From the NCBI GenBank assembly GCA_028023455.1, contig JAQFVV010012434.1, positions 3,666,928 through 3,730,927 on the forward strand: 64,000 nucleotides of DNA, given 5' to 3'. The stretch comes from Epiperipatus broadwayi (lineage: Eukaryota; Onychophora; Udeonychophora; Euonychophora; Peripatidae). The notes under the pieces were generated by a model, which saw only the letters and a program-made list of their open reading frames with translations, did not search any database and was not told the DNA's origin. Shown one piece after another: positions 1 to 10,635 of this stretch (positions within the stretch are counted from its first letter, which is position 1; every line of letters starts with the position of its first letter). A program made the position numbers and the translations under genes.

Positions 1-454
1 TTTACTATAAATCTTCTATTTCGAAGAGAGTTCTGGAAGTCAATAATTTGCTTTGCAACACTTAACCCACACATTCATAGGACATTAACAATAACAACAA
101 CAATAATAATAAAAATAGAAATCCTTTATTTTATATATATAACATTTTACATTATTTTTGCATTAATAATTAAGAAAAATAATAATAAAAATCTAATGTA
201 TCCCACTACTACTATCACTAATAATAATAATAATATATGCGATCCTGCTCCAATTCGGAAAAGAACATGCTAACTACAGTTCACAATTAAGATTAAAAGT
301 TATTAGCCTACAAAACTTTTTTTTCTTCATATTAAAAACATTTAAATAAAAAAGGATACCATTTCCAAACAATTGAGATTTTTTCATGCCGAAAAAATAA
401 GTAAAATTATATTTTTGATAGAAATATAACTTTTACACAAAAATAGAACACCAC
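1..454. other. AT-rich flank or LINE 5' region, no gene seen
   Basis: No open frame or structured repeat is visible. Short AAT/AATA runs occur near 90-230. It may include 5' untranslated sequence of the LINE that starts coding at 455, but no boundary such as a target-site duplication could be recognised. Confidence 0.4.
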
Positions 455-1363
455 GATGTCTTTAATAGAAAATATTGAGTCAAACAGTGAAAAAATAAAT
501 AACAAATTCAACAATATTAAATTAACCTATGCTATCACAGCAAAACTAAACAATAAACAGCACGTTATAGGAAAAACACAAACTAGCCGCCTTAGAAAAA
601 TAAACTTAACAGATAGATATTGATGATCTAAATCTAGTAAACAATGATATTACAGAACTCCCCCCCATGCAAACCTAGGGAAGGAAGAAGAATTGCAGCT
701 AATAAACACAAGTTTTAACAACACTATTCCTAAAAAACTTTTTAATACATTCAAAAAAAATTTTCAATAGTTCTAGCGGTCGCTGACAAAAACCTAACAC
801 TATAAATTTCCGAGAGAATTATTATATGATAAGTTAACAAAAAAAATCTGTGGGATAGTATCGCAAATATTGGAGAACATTTCAACAATCAATACATTGC
901 TATAGAATTTTATCATGAACACCAAAAAACAAGATTTCAAACTCTGGTTAAAACACTACAAAACTACACCCTAATAATAGTAGATCCAAGTTTACAAAAT
1001 TATATCACATGCATTATCAAAAGCACGTACTTCAGGTACAACATACCAGACTTTAATAACTTGATTCAACCCTATGGCAAAGCAATATATATAAAGCAAA
1101 TTTTTTTGAACAATATGCCTATACTGATTGGCAACAATAGCTTTAATTTTAAAATAAAATTAAATGAAAACATTGACTCAGAAAACATACCCACTCAAAT
1201 AGTAGATCAAGATGCAATATTAACTCTCTATATAAAAGGGCTGAGACCACAATGCTTTGCATGCAAAGATCGAGGATACTTAGCAATAAATTGTAATGCA
1301 AAACAGGCAAACAAAAATAAAACTGAAATTCAACTTGAAGAAACAAAAATATCAAAATAACCA
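455..1363 (+). pseudogene. LINE A ORF1 remnant with zinc knuckle
   Basis: An ATG at 455 opens 56 codons ending at 625. After frame breaks, a second frame is open without an ATG from about 833 to 1360. That frame reads as an ORF1-like globular region followed by a retroviral-type zinc knuckle at about 1253-1294 (CFACKDRGYLAINC). The spacing is C-X2-C-X4-Y-X4-C, so a Tyr sits where the family normally has His, which would weaken zinc binding. ORF1 proteins of this type bind element RNA in the cytoplasmic ribonucleoprotein. Lys/Asn/Gln-rich sequence continues to about 1820, interrupted by stops. The assignment rests on the knuckle and on the endonuclease-RT frame directly downstream. Confidence 0.65.
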
Positions 1364-1827
1364 GATAAAACAACAAATAAACTTGAAATAACTAATAAAA
1401 ATGATACTAATCAAAATTATTATAACACTGATATGCTTTTAGACATATCAATTAAAAAAAATAAAAGCAAAAATCAAATACCAGATAAGTGACAACAAAT
1501 AATAAGTGTATAAATTAATGAAAATACAGCCCTAATAATACTTGGAATCAGAAATAACACATCTCAAGAAATAATGGAAGAACTCAGCACAAACCCACAA
1601 CTAAGTACACCAACTATCCAAGAGCAGAAAAGAAGACCACTCAGAATGCCACTCAAAAAAAAAAAACAAGGGTCAAGAAAGTCAAAACAGAACAATATCA
1701 CAATTCTAGTTACAGCTAGATGACACAAACAGCACATCGGATGAGGAATTAGAACTAAATTATCAACATCAAACACAAACAACTACCCAAATAACTAACA
1801 AACAACCACAAACAATATTTAAACATA

Positions 1828-2580
1828 ATGAAATTAAAAATTGGAGCAATTAACGTAAGAGGCCTGAACTCGACCACAAAAAATCATAAACTTAAACATT
1901 GGATCAGAAATACACAACCACACATATTTGGATTACTGGAAACAAACATTTACACTGGATCAAAAATAGAAACAGCTAAATATCTAAGTAAAGAATGATT
2001 TTGTGCCTGCTCAAGAGATTCATCATCTCTCTCAGAAGGTATCACTATCCTAATCACCACAAAATGTTTTTTCACTACATTTAAAATAATATATATTGAT
2101 TCTAATATGCTTATTACAACTTTTCAACATAAAATTATAATTATTAATATAATATTTATCTACATGCCAATACAACACAATAAAATCAACACCATAGTAG
2201 CAAACATTAATTCCATGCTAGAAAACACAGCAAATCCAACAATTCTAATAATCAATTTTAACAGAACATACAAGGAATTTACAGAACAATGGCTTCATAA
2301 AATATCCATACCACTCATGAATGCACAAAGATTCCTACCAGAAAATGCAATTTCATTTCACAATGGCTGATTCTCTTCACTAATTGATTTATGTTTCTAC
2401 TCACCAATGCTTTACCATCTAGTAACAATAAAATTTACATCCTCAGCTTTCTCGGATCACTCATCACAAACAATAACAATTAACTTCAATGATATCCAAA
2501 AATCAACACTTCAATTTACAAGAACAATTAGAGTTCTATTACCAGTAAACACACCCAAATTCATTTTTTTCAGAAACCTA
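1828..2580 (+). pseudogene. LINE A ORF2 N-terminus: EEP endonuclease remnant
   Basis: A frame starting at the ATG at 1828 begins with the endonuclease signature GAINVRGLN, followed by GLLETN, which supply the family's catalytic Asn and Glu. Further on, SDH is intact (FSDHSSQ, near 2450). The expected GDFN motif reads INFN, so its Asp appears changed to Asn. In-frame TGA stops at 1996-1998 and 2368-2370 fall where Trp is expected. The enzyme nicks target DNA to prime reverse transcription in LINEs. With two stops and a damaged catalytic residue this copy cannot be active. Confidence 0.7.
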
Positions 2581-2726
2581 CATTATGATAAACTTAAAAA
2601 AATGAAACTCAATCCCATAAAACAATATATAGCATTTATAAACATTATTTCATTTATTATCAATCATATAGTAATGAAGCAACCACCACCATCAAAGGTA
2701 CTAATACTAGCAGATGATATTCACAA

Positions 2727-4150
2727 ATGATTGACTCATCAAAGCAAACACAAAAATACATACGCAAACTTACACATGCATACAATAAAAAATGTGAAAC
2801 ACCTAAAAGTTACCTGAAAATTAAAAAAAGCAAACCATGTCTTACAAAACCACACACTTGGATAAGGGAATACATTAGATGGGCACTTGGAAGACCACAA
2901 ACCATCAAGGTACCAATGGCAATACACACAAATCAAGGAACATTTGCAGATCACATGATTTTGCCCATATACCAATATTTCAAACAAAAACTTTAAACGA
3001 GACTACACCAGATTTATTTGGCCCAACAGAAACAAAAACGCCTTTTACCACAAATGTCTTTATAGAAAAAGTAAACAGTATACCAAATGCATGCCATCCA
3101 GATAGCCCTGGAATTCCAACTTCTGTCTTAAAACACATTAGTCAATTCATTGCCAAATATTTATGCAATTTAGCAAACCATCTAACACAAAAAATACAAT
3201 ACATGGAAGGAGTGTACCCAATTGCAATTGTTCCTTTCAATGAAACAAAACACATTACTCCCTCACTGACTAATTTATGACCTATATCCATGGGGCCATT
3301 ACCGATTAAAATCATAGAAAAATCATAAAGCAAGAAATCGAGCAACACATAGCAATGCTTATTTCAAAATACCAATTTGCCAAAAAAAATTCATCAACAA
3401 CACAAGCAGCTCTGTTTTTTAAAACAATCCTAGCATCAATAAAAAACAAAACCCATAGCTGTACAATTAGATATTGAGGCAGTATTTGCCTCAATAGATA
3501 TACCTATACTTCTAGAAATGCTCAATAACACTGATATAAGCAAAACTCATCTATATCTAATAGCAAACTTTTAAATCATGGAATCCATCTATCCATCAAT
3601 GTAAGAAACTCCCCATCATTACTCCTACATAATCAATATCTCAAGGATTACCTCTCAGCTCATTACTATTCATTCTATACATTAATCCTCTCATTCAATA
3701 AATAGAACAATCTTTTACTGGAATACAGATACCAGGCATTACAGAACACATACCATGCTTAGCATATATGGATGATGTTACTGTTTTCCTATCATCAAAA
3801 AACAACTCACTTAGCTGCAAAACATTCTCAAAGACTATACCAAGAAATATAAATTAAAAATTCAACTCCACAAAAACATCAGCATGGTCACTCTTTACTG
3901 GAAATCCATGCACAGACATATACTAATCAAAACCAACTTCTTTTCTCAGTTTTCCTTTCCATATGGGACTTGCAGGAATGAGATGCCACATACAAAATAA
4001 ACTAAAGAAAGAAGCCAAACAAATAGTAACCTCCTTATCAAAACATATCCATATATTCAAAAGTACAGCTTATAAACCAGCTCATCATAACAAAAATAGT
4101 TTATTATTTACCGATTATATCTTTCTCAAAAGTTTTTAAATCAAAAATAA
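2727..4150 (+). pseudogene. LINE A ORF2: reverse transcriptase remnant
   Basis: The RT is spread over several frames after a shift near 2727. Visible pieces in order are a DSPGIPTSVLKHI segment near 3100, the fingers motif that should read W-R-P-I-S but has TGA at 3278-3280 in place of Trp, palm motif A (LDIEAVFASID, about 3466-3498), motif B (QGLPLSSLLFILYINPL, about 3640-3690) and motif C (AYMDD, 3762-3776) with both catalytic Asp residues. A thumb-like segment ending ...KQIVTSLSK follows near 4040. The family copies element RNA at nicked chromosomal DNA. The same thumb pattern recurs at 58.3-58.9 kb on the minus strand, which ties the two copies together. Confidence 0.78.
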
Positions 4151-4173
4151 AAACCATATGTAATCAACTCCTA

Positions 4174-5006
4174 TTGTCCAAAAAAATAGTAGCAATTTCA
4201 ACAAAAAAACTCAATCAACCACTCATTAAAAATGGACTAGGTTTACACAATATCAATATATTGCACATCCAAAAACAAAGGAATCTCATAATTACCACTT
4301 TACAGCAATTCACAAAACTAAAACACCTTGTGCAAATCATCCCAACTGATTGTCCACCTCCAACTCAATCATATATATCAACAATTATTTATGAATTTAA
4401 AACCACAGCAAACATACTTGAACAATATACAAACAAATATTCACATTAGAATATCTATGATCTTACAAATGAAATAAATAACATTAATGATGTAACACCA
4501 ATGTTAAGGATAAACAACAAAAAATTGCTACAAGAATATAAAAAATGGGCTCTGAAACCAAAATTTTTTGACTTTATTTTAAAATTAAATTTCATTGCCA
4601 TGCCCACAACATATTTTCTGCATCACAAGAGAATGCACTTCACAATAGATCCTTTTTGCAGACTGTGCCATCAATCAAAAGTAACCCTGCATCACATGCT
4701 ATACCAATGGACAGCACTTGAACACATAAGAAAAATAATTTTTGACACAGAAAAACTAACATGTCAATTGAAAATGTAATTGCTGCATACAAAACAAAAT
4801 CAATACCAAACATTAGAGTGGCTACTTTTATACTATACACATTTTGGTGTATAAGGTGCACTTTTATAATAGGAAATAATACCAGATGGCATCCAGCCAC
4901 CTTTCACGACAAATTAACACAAATAAGGATCCAAGATAAAATCATAACAAGCCCTCACTTATATGCTGCAACATGGTCACTACTAAAAGAACAATCAATG
5001 CTATAA
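4174..5006 (+). pseudogene. LINE A ORF2 C-terminus with Cys/His finger
   Basis: Three overlapping frames (4174-4449, 4501-4779, 4761-5006) carry the C-terminal domain. At 4657-4710 the sequence CRLCHQSKVTLHHMLYQW gives the Cys-X2-Cys plus His of the LINE C-terminal finger, but the last ligand (usually Cys) reads Trp. An upstream segment (KNGLGLHNINI) matches the G-L-x-L pattern also seen in the 57-59 kb copy. This domain assists target DNA or RNA binding in the family. Frame breaks at about 4450 and 4760 show decay. Confidence 0.65.
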
Positions 5007-5255
5007 CATAACACTAAGGATCTGACAAAAGCTACTAAGAGAAAATCTTTTTCAATAGCTTCTCAGACTTTTAATTATATGCATACAAGCTATAAACTGC
5101 AAAAAGATCATCAAAAAACAACTCAACAAGCCATAAGTTGAACTATAACATTCAGATATTCTTATGTAACAGAATAAATCAATGTATATACCAAAATTAT
5201 GTAAAACCCTTTTAATGTAATCTTTTATAGGATCAATAAAATGCCTTTTTGTAAG

Positions 5256-5280
5256 ATAATAATAATAATGATGATGATGT
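5256..5280. repeat. LINE A 3' microsatellite tail (TAA/TGA)
   Basis: A short TAA run passes into TGA triplets directly after the last LINE-like sequence. Simple-repeat tails of this sort mark the 3' ends of many LINEs. Confidence 0.5.
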
Positions 5281-6937
5281 CAATTATTAATGTAAGAAAT
5301 TTTTTTATCATTTGTTTTAAATTTGAACATTGTAGATATATAAACTTACAAAAATAAATAAAGCAATGCATAGAGAACTATTTATATATATTAAATATAT
5401 AAAGTATTTAATATTCCATATAGTAATATAAAATTTCTTTTCAACAGAGTTCCTAAACATTACATGGAATCAATAGATCAAAAAATCTGAAAACATCAAA
5501 ATAATCACATGAGAAAGAATCAAGTAATGTTTTACTACTTAAATGGCAAATTGGGCCCTATGATGTTATTCATTTGACCAGTGTTAAACTACCCAGATAA
5601 CTTTAGCTCTTGTTGATCATTCTCACTACTGTGCTAAAGTGTGTGAAGCATGGCTCTCATGTCTAGTATAGTGTATAACTGATTAATAACATTACAACTA
5701 GTAAGAATATCATTTAATAGCTTCATCAGTTCATAAATTTATAACAGCTGTGGTCAATATAATAATAAAACATAGTAACATCTTTGTATAAATCTTAGAT
5801 GATCATAACAAGGTACTCTTTATAGATAAATCAATAAAATTGTTCGGATCAAGATATGATTTTAAAAATATAAAGTTACTTATAATATTGATAAGAGACT
5901 TACAATTATCTAAATTTTCTAAATATCTGCTCAGACAAATTAATAATGCTTGCAATGTTTATTTGACTGCAAAAAAATAAATGGTTTATTGCTTATAAAT
6001 TTATAACATGTTCATGTACTGAAGTTGACAAAACGAAGTATGATCTATGAACTCTGATCTTTATATTTTGACATTTTCCCATTGTATCAAAACATAGCGG
6101 TTCATCTTCAGTGAATAAATTCAATGTTTTTGCCATTTCAATCTAATCTTAAATTTACAGACTTAAATTGACTTACCCAGATAGACTATATTAATGTACT
6201 TCAAATAAAAAAAAGATAAGTGCTAGAGAGAATGGCCACTTATCACTCAAATTGGTACCAGAAGGTTAAATTGGATAAACTACTTCATGAGATGATAGAA
6301 AGGAAGATATATAAAAAATGTCTATTTCATATTGATAAATCAACTATTTAGAAATTGTAATTATGGAAAACTCTCATTAGGCATTACATTTAAATGGGTG
6401 TTTGGATTGACAAAGTTATGATGATGATAATATAGCATTGATATATATCTTTAAATGTGTGTTATTAACAGTTGCAATCTAAAATAAAATACCCAATCAC
6501 CAAACTATCTTCAAAGAAAAGTATAATAAATATAATAATAGTATAAATGATATTAAAAATAATATTGATTAGCATTGCTTATTTTATTGTATCTGAATTT
6601 TTATTTCTTTTATAATTTAAAATCTTAAATGATTATTGAGGTTTAAAAAAAGTAAATAGTAATTCAAATAAATAGATGCAATTTTAATTTAAATGCAGTT
6701 AGATACAGTCATTTAATTTTATTAAATACAAATTTTTAATTTAAATAAATAAATAAAAACTTAAATAATTAAATTTTAATTTTAAATAAATAGTAGTTTA
6801 AATAAATAATTCAATTTTAATAATAAAAAACTTTTTTTTAAAAATACAAAACAAAAAAAACAACAACTACTCACTGATTGTCTACAATATGAATACTATG
6901 TACTTTTTAATATTTTTTTTTATAATGATACTGCATA
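5281..6937. other. AT-rich spacer, no gene seen
   Basis: No open frame above background and no repeat recognised, apart from TAAAT-type low-complexity sequence near 6660-6850. Confidence 0.5.
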
Positions 6938-7145
6938 GCATCATATGACAATGGTAAATAATCCTATAAGTGAACCCAGTGTGGCAATACACAGTGTATG
7001 GAAGCCTCTAATTAATCTTGCTCTTAGGAAAAAAAAACTAATTTGCCTTATTATATAAAAAAAAAATTGAAGGACTCAGGAGAATTTGAACCAACCCTCA
7101 TATAGAAATACATCAAATTTCTTCTATATGTTGCCTTTGACAGAA

Positions 7146-7213
7146 TAGCTCACTTGGTAGAGCATTTGCCTTAAATTCAATATTCAAGAATCTAAAGGTG
7201 CAAGTTCAATTTC
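7146..7213 (+). promoter_or_regulatory. tRNA-like A and B boxes in left PLE repeat
   Basis: TAGCTCACTTGGTAGAGC (from 7146) matches a tRNA D-arm/A box. AGTTCAATTTC (7203-7213) resembles a B box. An anticodon-arm-like stretch lies between. The distance between boxes is larger than in a normal tRNA. It could act as an internal RNA polymerase III promoter; this is inference. Confidence 0.5.
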
Positions 7214-7245
7214 TAAGTGAATATTGTCACTGTGCATATAGGCCA

Positions 7246-7311
7246 GCAACACCTGAAGAAGAGTAGAGAATAATACTACTGAAAACAGTGTCTAATTACT
7301 AACCTGTATTG
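7246..7311 (+). ncRNA. Hammerhead-ribozyme-like motif, left PLE repeat (degraded)
   Basis: CTGAAGA (7253-7259) is followed by GAGTA, a short loop, TACT and GAAAC (7281-7285), then GTATTG (7305-7310), which can partly pair with the bases before the core. The C expected before GAAA is missing, so this copy is probably inactive. Hammerhead ribozymes are known in terminal repeats of PLEs. The better copy is at 9713-9779. Confidence 0.42.
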
Positions 7312-7402
7312 TCTATTTGTGTGTTATTACTAACAAGTTGTTTGTATTTGGAAAGTTTAAATAAAGTTTAAAATTTTTTATACATTCAACATTCACTCAT
7401 AA

Positions 7403-9520
7403 ATGATGGAAATAGTCCAAAATATCACATCTTATAATATACCATCACTACTAACCTTCAGACAAATATTAAGTACTCAGTATGGACCTGATGCTATGTT
7501 GAAATTTAGACATTATGAAAAAATTATGTCTAAAACTGGCTAAAATAGAAAATCATTTAACTTTCTTATGTAAATGTAAGTCAGAAGGAATCATCCCTAA
7601 GGATTTGCAGTTAAAACATACTATTTTCTCCAAGAGAGCTGAGAAAATTATTCAGAGAGCAAATGAGGCCTTATTGAGAGAAAGTATAAAGATTCAGTGC
7701 GATCTATTAGAAATGTGGAATCGTTTCTACAAAACAAAGTTACAAATGAAGATTTCTCAAGAATTTGTCAAGCAGTGATCAGATCATATTGTAAGTTACA
7801 TGGAAGGATAGAAGAACTTCAGAAGAAGAAGCTTGTAAATATACATGGGCAAGTCAAAAGTAATACTCATCATCAGTGGACTATCTTAGTTCTAAACAAC
7901 TTACTGATTGTGAATTATCAGTTCTTGAAAAAGGCTTGACTGTCCCACTATTGACTCTAGAAGAAGTGGCACTGGAGAGTAAAAAGAACACTTGAAAGAC
8001 ATTAAGAGCACAAACAGAAGTCAAAAATTTCATGTGATGAGAGATAAGCTATTAAATCTCTCAAATAGGATACCTCTATAATCATTCTGACAAAGGTAAC
8101 ACTACAATTGTAATGAAAAAAACTGATATATGATAACACAGCAGACCAATACAAAAAAGTAGCAAAAAATCCAATTCCAAATACAAAGGTAAAACTACAA
8201 GCATTACTCTGGAAGCATCACAAGTATTTCAGTGATTCAGAAAAAAGAAAATTAACTTTGTATTTCAGCAAGATTCCTCACCTGTATGGACTGACTAAAA
8301 TCCATAAAGACAATGTTAAGAATGTTAAGAAGTTTTAGAAATTCACCATGTCAAAATTTGTCAAAATTTCTTCTCGAAGTTAGTCAGGAACATAAAAATG
8401 GAAAGAATTGACATATACATGTGATGAGGCATTGTCTATTGTAAGAAAAAGGTTATAGGACAATAATAGTCTACAAACTAGAACAGCTCTATCTATTGAT
8501 AGTATAATTTCAATATAACTCAGAATTCTTTCAACAAAATCAAGGGATAGCCATGGGATCATCACTGTTGTCACCCTTGCTCAGCAACATTTACATGGAA
8601 GAACTTAAAATTACAGCCATAAATACTACTCCATGTCTACCTAAAATGTGGCTTCAATATATTGAAGATACATTTGTGGTATCGCCACATGGTGAGGTAA
8701 AATTACAGTCATTCAGGCTGCACATTAACAACATATCTCCTACAATTAAATTCACGATGGAATCAGAACAAGAAACAAAAATTGGCATTCTTGGATGTTC
8801 TTGTGAGAAGACTCTCTCAGGACAAAAACCAACACACACTGGCAAATACTTGGCATATATATCCAATCATACAAAAAGCACTAAACAAGAAATTGTACTA
8901 TCATTATAAAACAGAGCAAAGGAGGTTTCATATAGAACAAATGCTTATAAAAATGGTTATCCATCAGCAGTCACCAGAAAAACCTTCAATAGACAACACA
9001 AAGAGACACCAAAAGAGAAAACAATTATTGCTACGGTAGTATATCCATACATACCAGGAATGGTGGACAAATTAAAGAAAATCTGCAGTCAATATAACAT
9101 TAGAACTGCTTTCCAAAGCCATACCACATTTTGAGGAATGCTTACTTCTATTAAACCTAAACTGGAAATGCGGAAAAACAAAAACTGCATCTATGAAATA
9201 CCATGTGAATGTGGAAGGAAATACATTGATGAGACCTGTCGCTCTGTTGATCAGCGATTGAGGAGCACGAACTAATGGTTAAAAGAGAAAAAAGGGATGT
9301 GTCTACCATAGAAGATCATGTATGTACTAATGACCATATGCTTAAGTGGGAAAATACAAAGATATTGGATAAAGAGAAAAAATACATAGAAGAAAATTCA
9401 AGGAAGCTGCTCATATGCGAATGGTAAATAATCCTATGAGTCAACCCAGTGTGGCAATACACAATATATGGAAGCCTCTAATTAATCTTGCTTTTAGAAA
9501 AAAATAAAAAATCTAATTAG
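7403..9520 (+). pseudogene. PLE ORF: RT plus GIY-YIG endonuclease, broken
   Basis: The likely start is the paired ATG at 7403/7406 inside the left repeat. A frameshift near 7510 leads to the N-terminal region (7515-7778), which contains the GIIPKDL motif typical of PLE proteins. The RT palm is seen at about 8541-8690: QGIAMGSSLLSPLLSNIY, then YIEDTF, where the second motif C residue pair should be Asp-Asp but the first (8664-8666) is Glu. The GIY-YIG nuclease is at about 9190-9260: IYEIPCECGRKYIDET, with Asp in place of the usual Gly of YIG. The C-terminal tail runs into the right repeat to about 9510. Several stops and shifts (for example at 7776, 8907 and 9272) make it a pseudogene. PLE proteins copy their RNA at chromosome breaks or telomeres. 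Confidence 0.82.
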
Positions 9521-9621
9521 CCTCATTATATGAAAAAAAAATTGAAGGAATCAGGAAGATTTGAACCAACCCTCATATATAAATATATCAAATTTCTTCT
9601 ATATGTTTTCTTTTGAAAGAA

Positions 9622-9680
9622 TAGCTCAGTTGGTAGAGAATTTGCCTTAAATTCAAATCTAAAGGTGCAAGTTTAAGTTG
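9622..9680 (+). promoter_or_regulatory. tRNA-like A and B boxes in right PLE repeat
   Basis: TAGCTCAGTTGGTAGAG (from 9622) is a near-canonical tRNA D-arm/A box. AGTTTAAGTTG (9670-9680) is a weak B box. The spacing (48 bases) is close to that of tRNA genes and tRNA-derived SINEs. The same boxes occupy the same place in the left repeat, so they are an integral part of the repeat. Confidence 0.5.
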
Positions 9681-9712
9681 TAAGTGAATATTGTCACTGT
9701 GCATATAGGCCA

Positions 9713-9779
9713 GCAATACCTGAAGAAGAGTAAACAATAATACTACTCGAAACATTGTGTAATTACTAATCTGTATTGT
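9713..9779 (+). ncRNA. Hammerhead-ribozyme-like motif, right PLE repeat
   Basis: The core CTGAAGA (9720-9726) fits the hammerhead CUGANGA. One A later, GAGTA (9728-9732) can pair with TACTC (9744-9748), immediately followed by GAAAC (9749-9753). A short AT hairpin (about 9754-9770) fits stem III, and GTATTGT (9773-9779) pairs with GCAATAC (9713-9719) as stem I. The order stem I, core, stem II, GAAA, stem III, stem I matches a type I hammerhead. The extra A after the core and the U next to the cleavage position are departures. Self-cleavage in PLE repeats is known for the family; activity of this copy is unproven. Confidence 0.5.
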
Positions 9780-9906
9780 CTATTTGTGTGTTATTACTAA
9801 CAAGTTGTTTGTATTGGGAAAGTTTAAATAAAGTTTAAAATTTTCTACACATTCAACATTCACTCATAAATGATGAAAATAGTCCAACATATCACATCTT
9901 ATAATA

Positions 9907-10510
9907 TTTATGGATTTAGTCAAGAAGAAAGCACAGATTGATAATGATGTGTTAGAAGAAGTTAACAACAACAAATATCTCAGTTATATTATTAATATAT
10001 ATGGAAACATAATGGATAAAGTTAATAATAGAATTAAACTTAGAACTTATTTAGTAAAAATAACTTAATACTAAAATAAAATATGCCTCTGTGTTTGAAA
10101 AGAAAATTTTTAATAAACATCTTGGATATAAGACTTGGACACATAACAGAAAAACAATGCAGAGACTTCAGACAACTCATCCAGATATTAGGAGATGTAT
10201 ATTAAAAATTGCAAGAAAGAAATTGAAATGAAATATATAGATGAGAAATCAAACAGATGTTATTTGACATCACTAAAAAAATTAAGAAACTGAAAAGAAC
10301 TTAGGACTGAACATATTTCTAAAAGTGAATATAATAAATTAATAGTTGAAGTCCTAAACTAAATTCTAAAAGATTTTTAAAGATATAGAAATTGACCATG
10401 TGTGAAATGGATAAAATAAGAAAGTTTGCTGATAAGTTGTGGAGGAGAGAAGCTAGGGTTCAGAGAAACTGAATTAAACTTGAAGACATCTTTCTCATGC
10501 AATGGAATGA
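9907..10510 (+). pseudogene. Non-LTR retrotransposon RT C-terminal remnant
   Basis: Frame-hopping translation gives NNNKYLSYIINIYGN (the YLG region after the palm), then HLGYKTWTHNRKTMQRLQ and IRRCILKIARKK (the thumb and connection pattern ETWT...RR..LKI of many arthropod- and mollusc-type LINEs), and finally KWI...RKFADKLWRREARVQ with LEDIFLMQWN near 10430-10510 (the usual LINE C-terminal W..A..R..W...E.F..QW pattern, with a TGA at a Trp site). It directly abuts the PLE right repeat. Multiple stops show it is dead. Confidence 0.62.
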
Positions 10511-10635
10511 TAATGATTGAAAATGATATTGTTTTATAGTAATATTATGTGCAGTGCTTTTTTCTTCATCTGCACATATTTTATTATAATGTGATTTTAA
10601 TTTTTTTTATTAAATGTCCATTATTATATTAAGTA

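Larger units (their letters stand above)
455..5280 (+). mobile_element. Decayed non-LTR retrotransposon (LINE family A)
   Basis: Reading the + strand across frames gives, in order, an ORF1 with a C-terminal zinc knuckle, an apurinic-type (EEP) endonuclease, an RT with recognisable motifs (LDIEAVFASID, QGLPLSSLLF, AYMDD) and a C-terminal Cys/His finger. This is the canonical order of two-ORF LINEs. It is broken by frameshifts and stops, so it is an inactive copy. The coding strand is rich in A and C and poor in G. The 3' end runs into a short TAA/TGA microsatellite near 5256-5280, as is common for LINE tails. The element mobilised by target-primed reverse transcription when active. A second copy of the same family lies on the minus strand at 57438-59110. 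The exact clade was not assigned, and the 5' limit is uncertain. Confidence 0.8.
6938..7440 (+). repeat. PLE left terminal repeat (pseudo-LTR)
   Basis: Direct repeat of 9411-9906, colinear over its whole length from TCATATG through AATGGTAAATAATCC to ATCACATCTTATAAT. It includes the C-terminal coding tail of a preceding, otherwise absent copy, then tRNA-like boxes, a hammerhead-like fold and the ORF start at 7403. A short purine-rich insertion and small indels distinguish it from the right repeat. Confidence 0.82.
6938..9906 (+). mobile_element. Penelope-like element (PLE) with tandem-derived terminal repeats
   Basis: A decayed ORF encodes an RT of Penelope type followed by a GIY-YIG endonuclease, the diagnostic pair for the endonuclease-bearing PLEs. 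It lies between two direct repeats of about 0.5 kb (6938-7440 and 9411-9906). The repeat at the right holds the C-terminal codons of the ORF, and its last part holds the first codons of a would-be next copy. The left repeat mirrors this. That is the partial tandem arrangement (pseudo-LTRs) known for Penelope. Each repeat also contains tRNA-like promoter boxes and a hammerhead-like fold. The copy is inactive because of frameshifts, stops and a changed catalytic residue in the RT. Confidence 0.85.
9411..9906 (+). repeat. PLE right terminal repeat (pseudo-LTR)
   Basis: Direct repeat of 6938-7440. Its first ~100 bases are still coding in phase with the GIY-YIG region (ends near a lysine-rich tail at about 9510). 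It then carries the tRNA-like boxes, the hammerhead-like fold and a second ATG-ATG start context near 9870. Similarity stops at about 9906, where LINE-like sequence begins. Confidence 0.82.
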
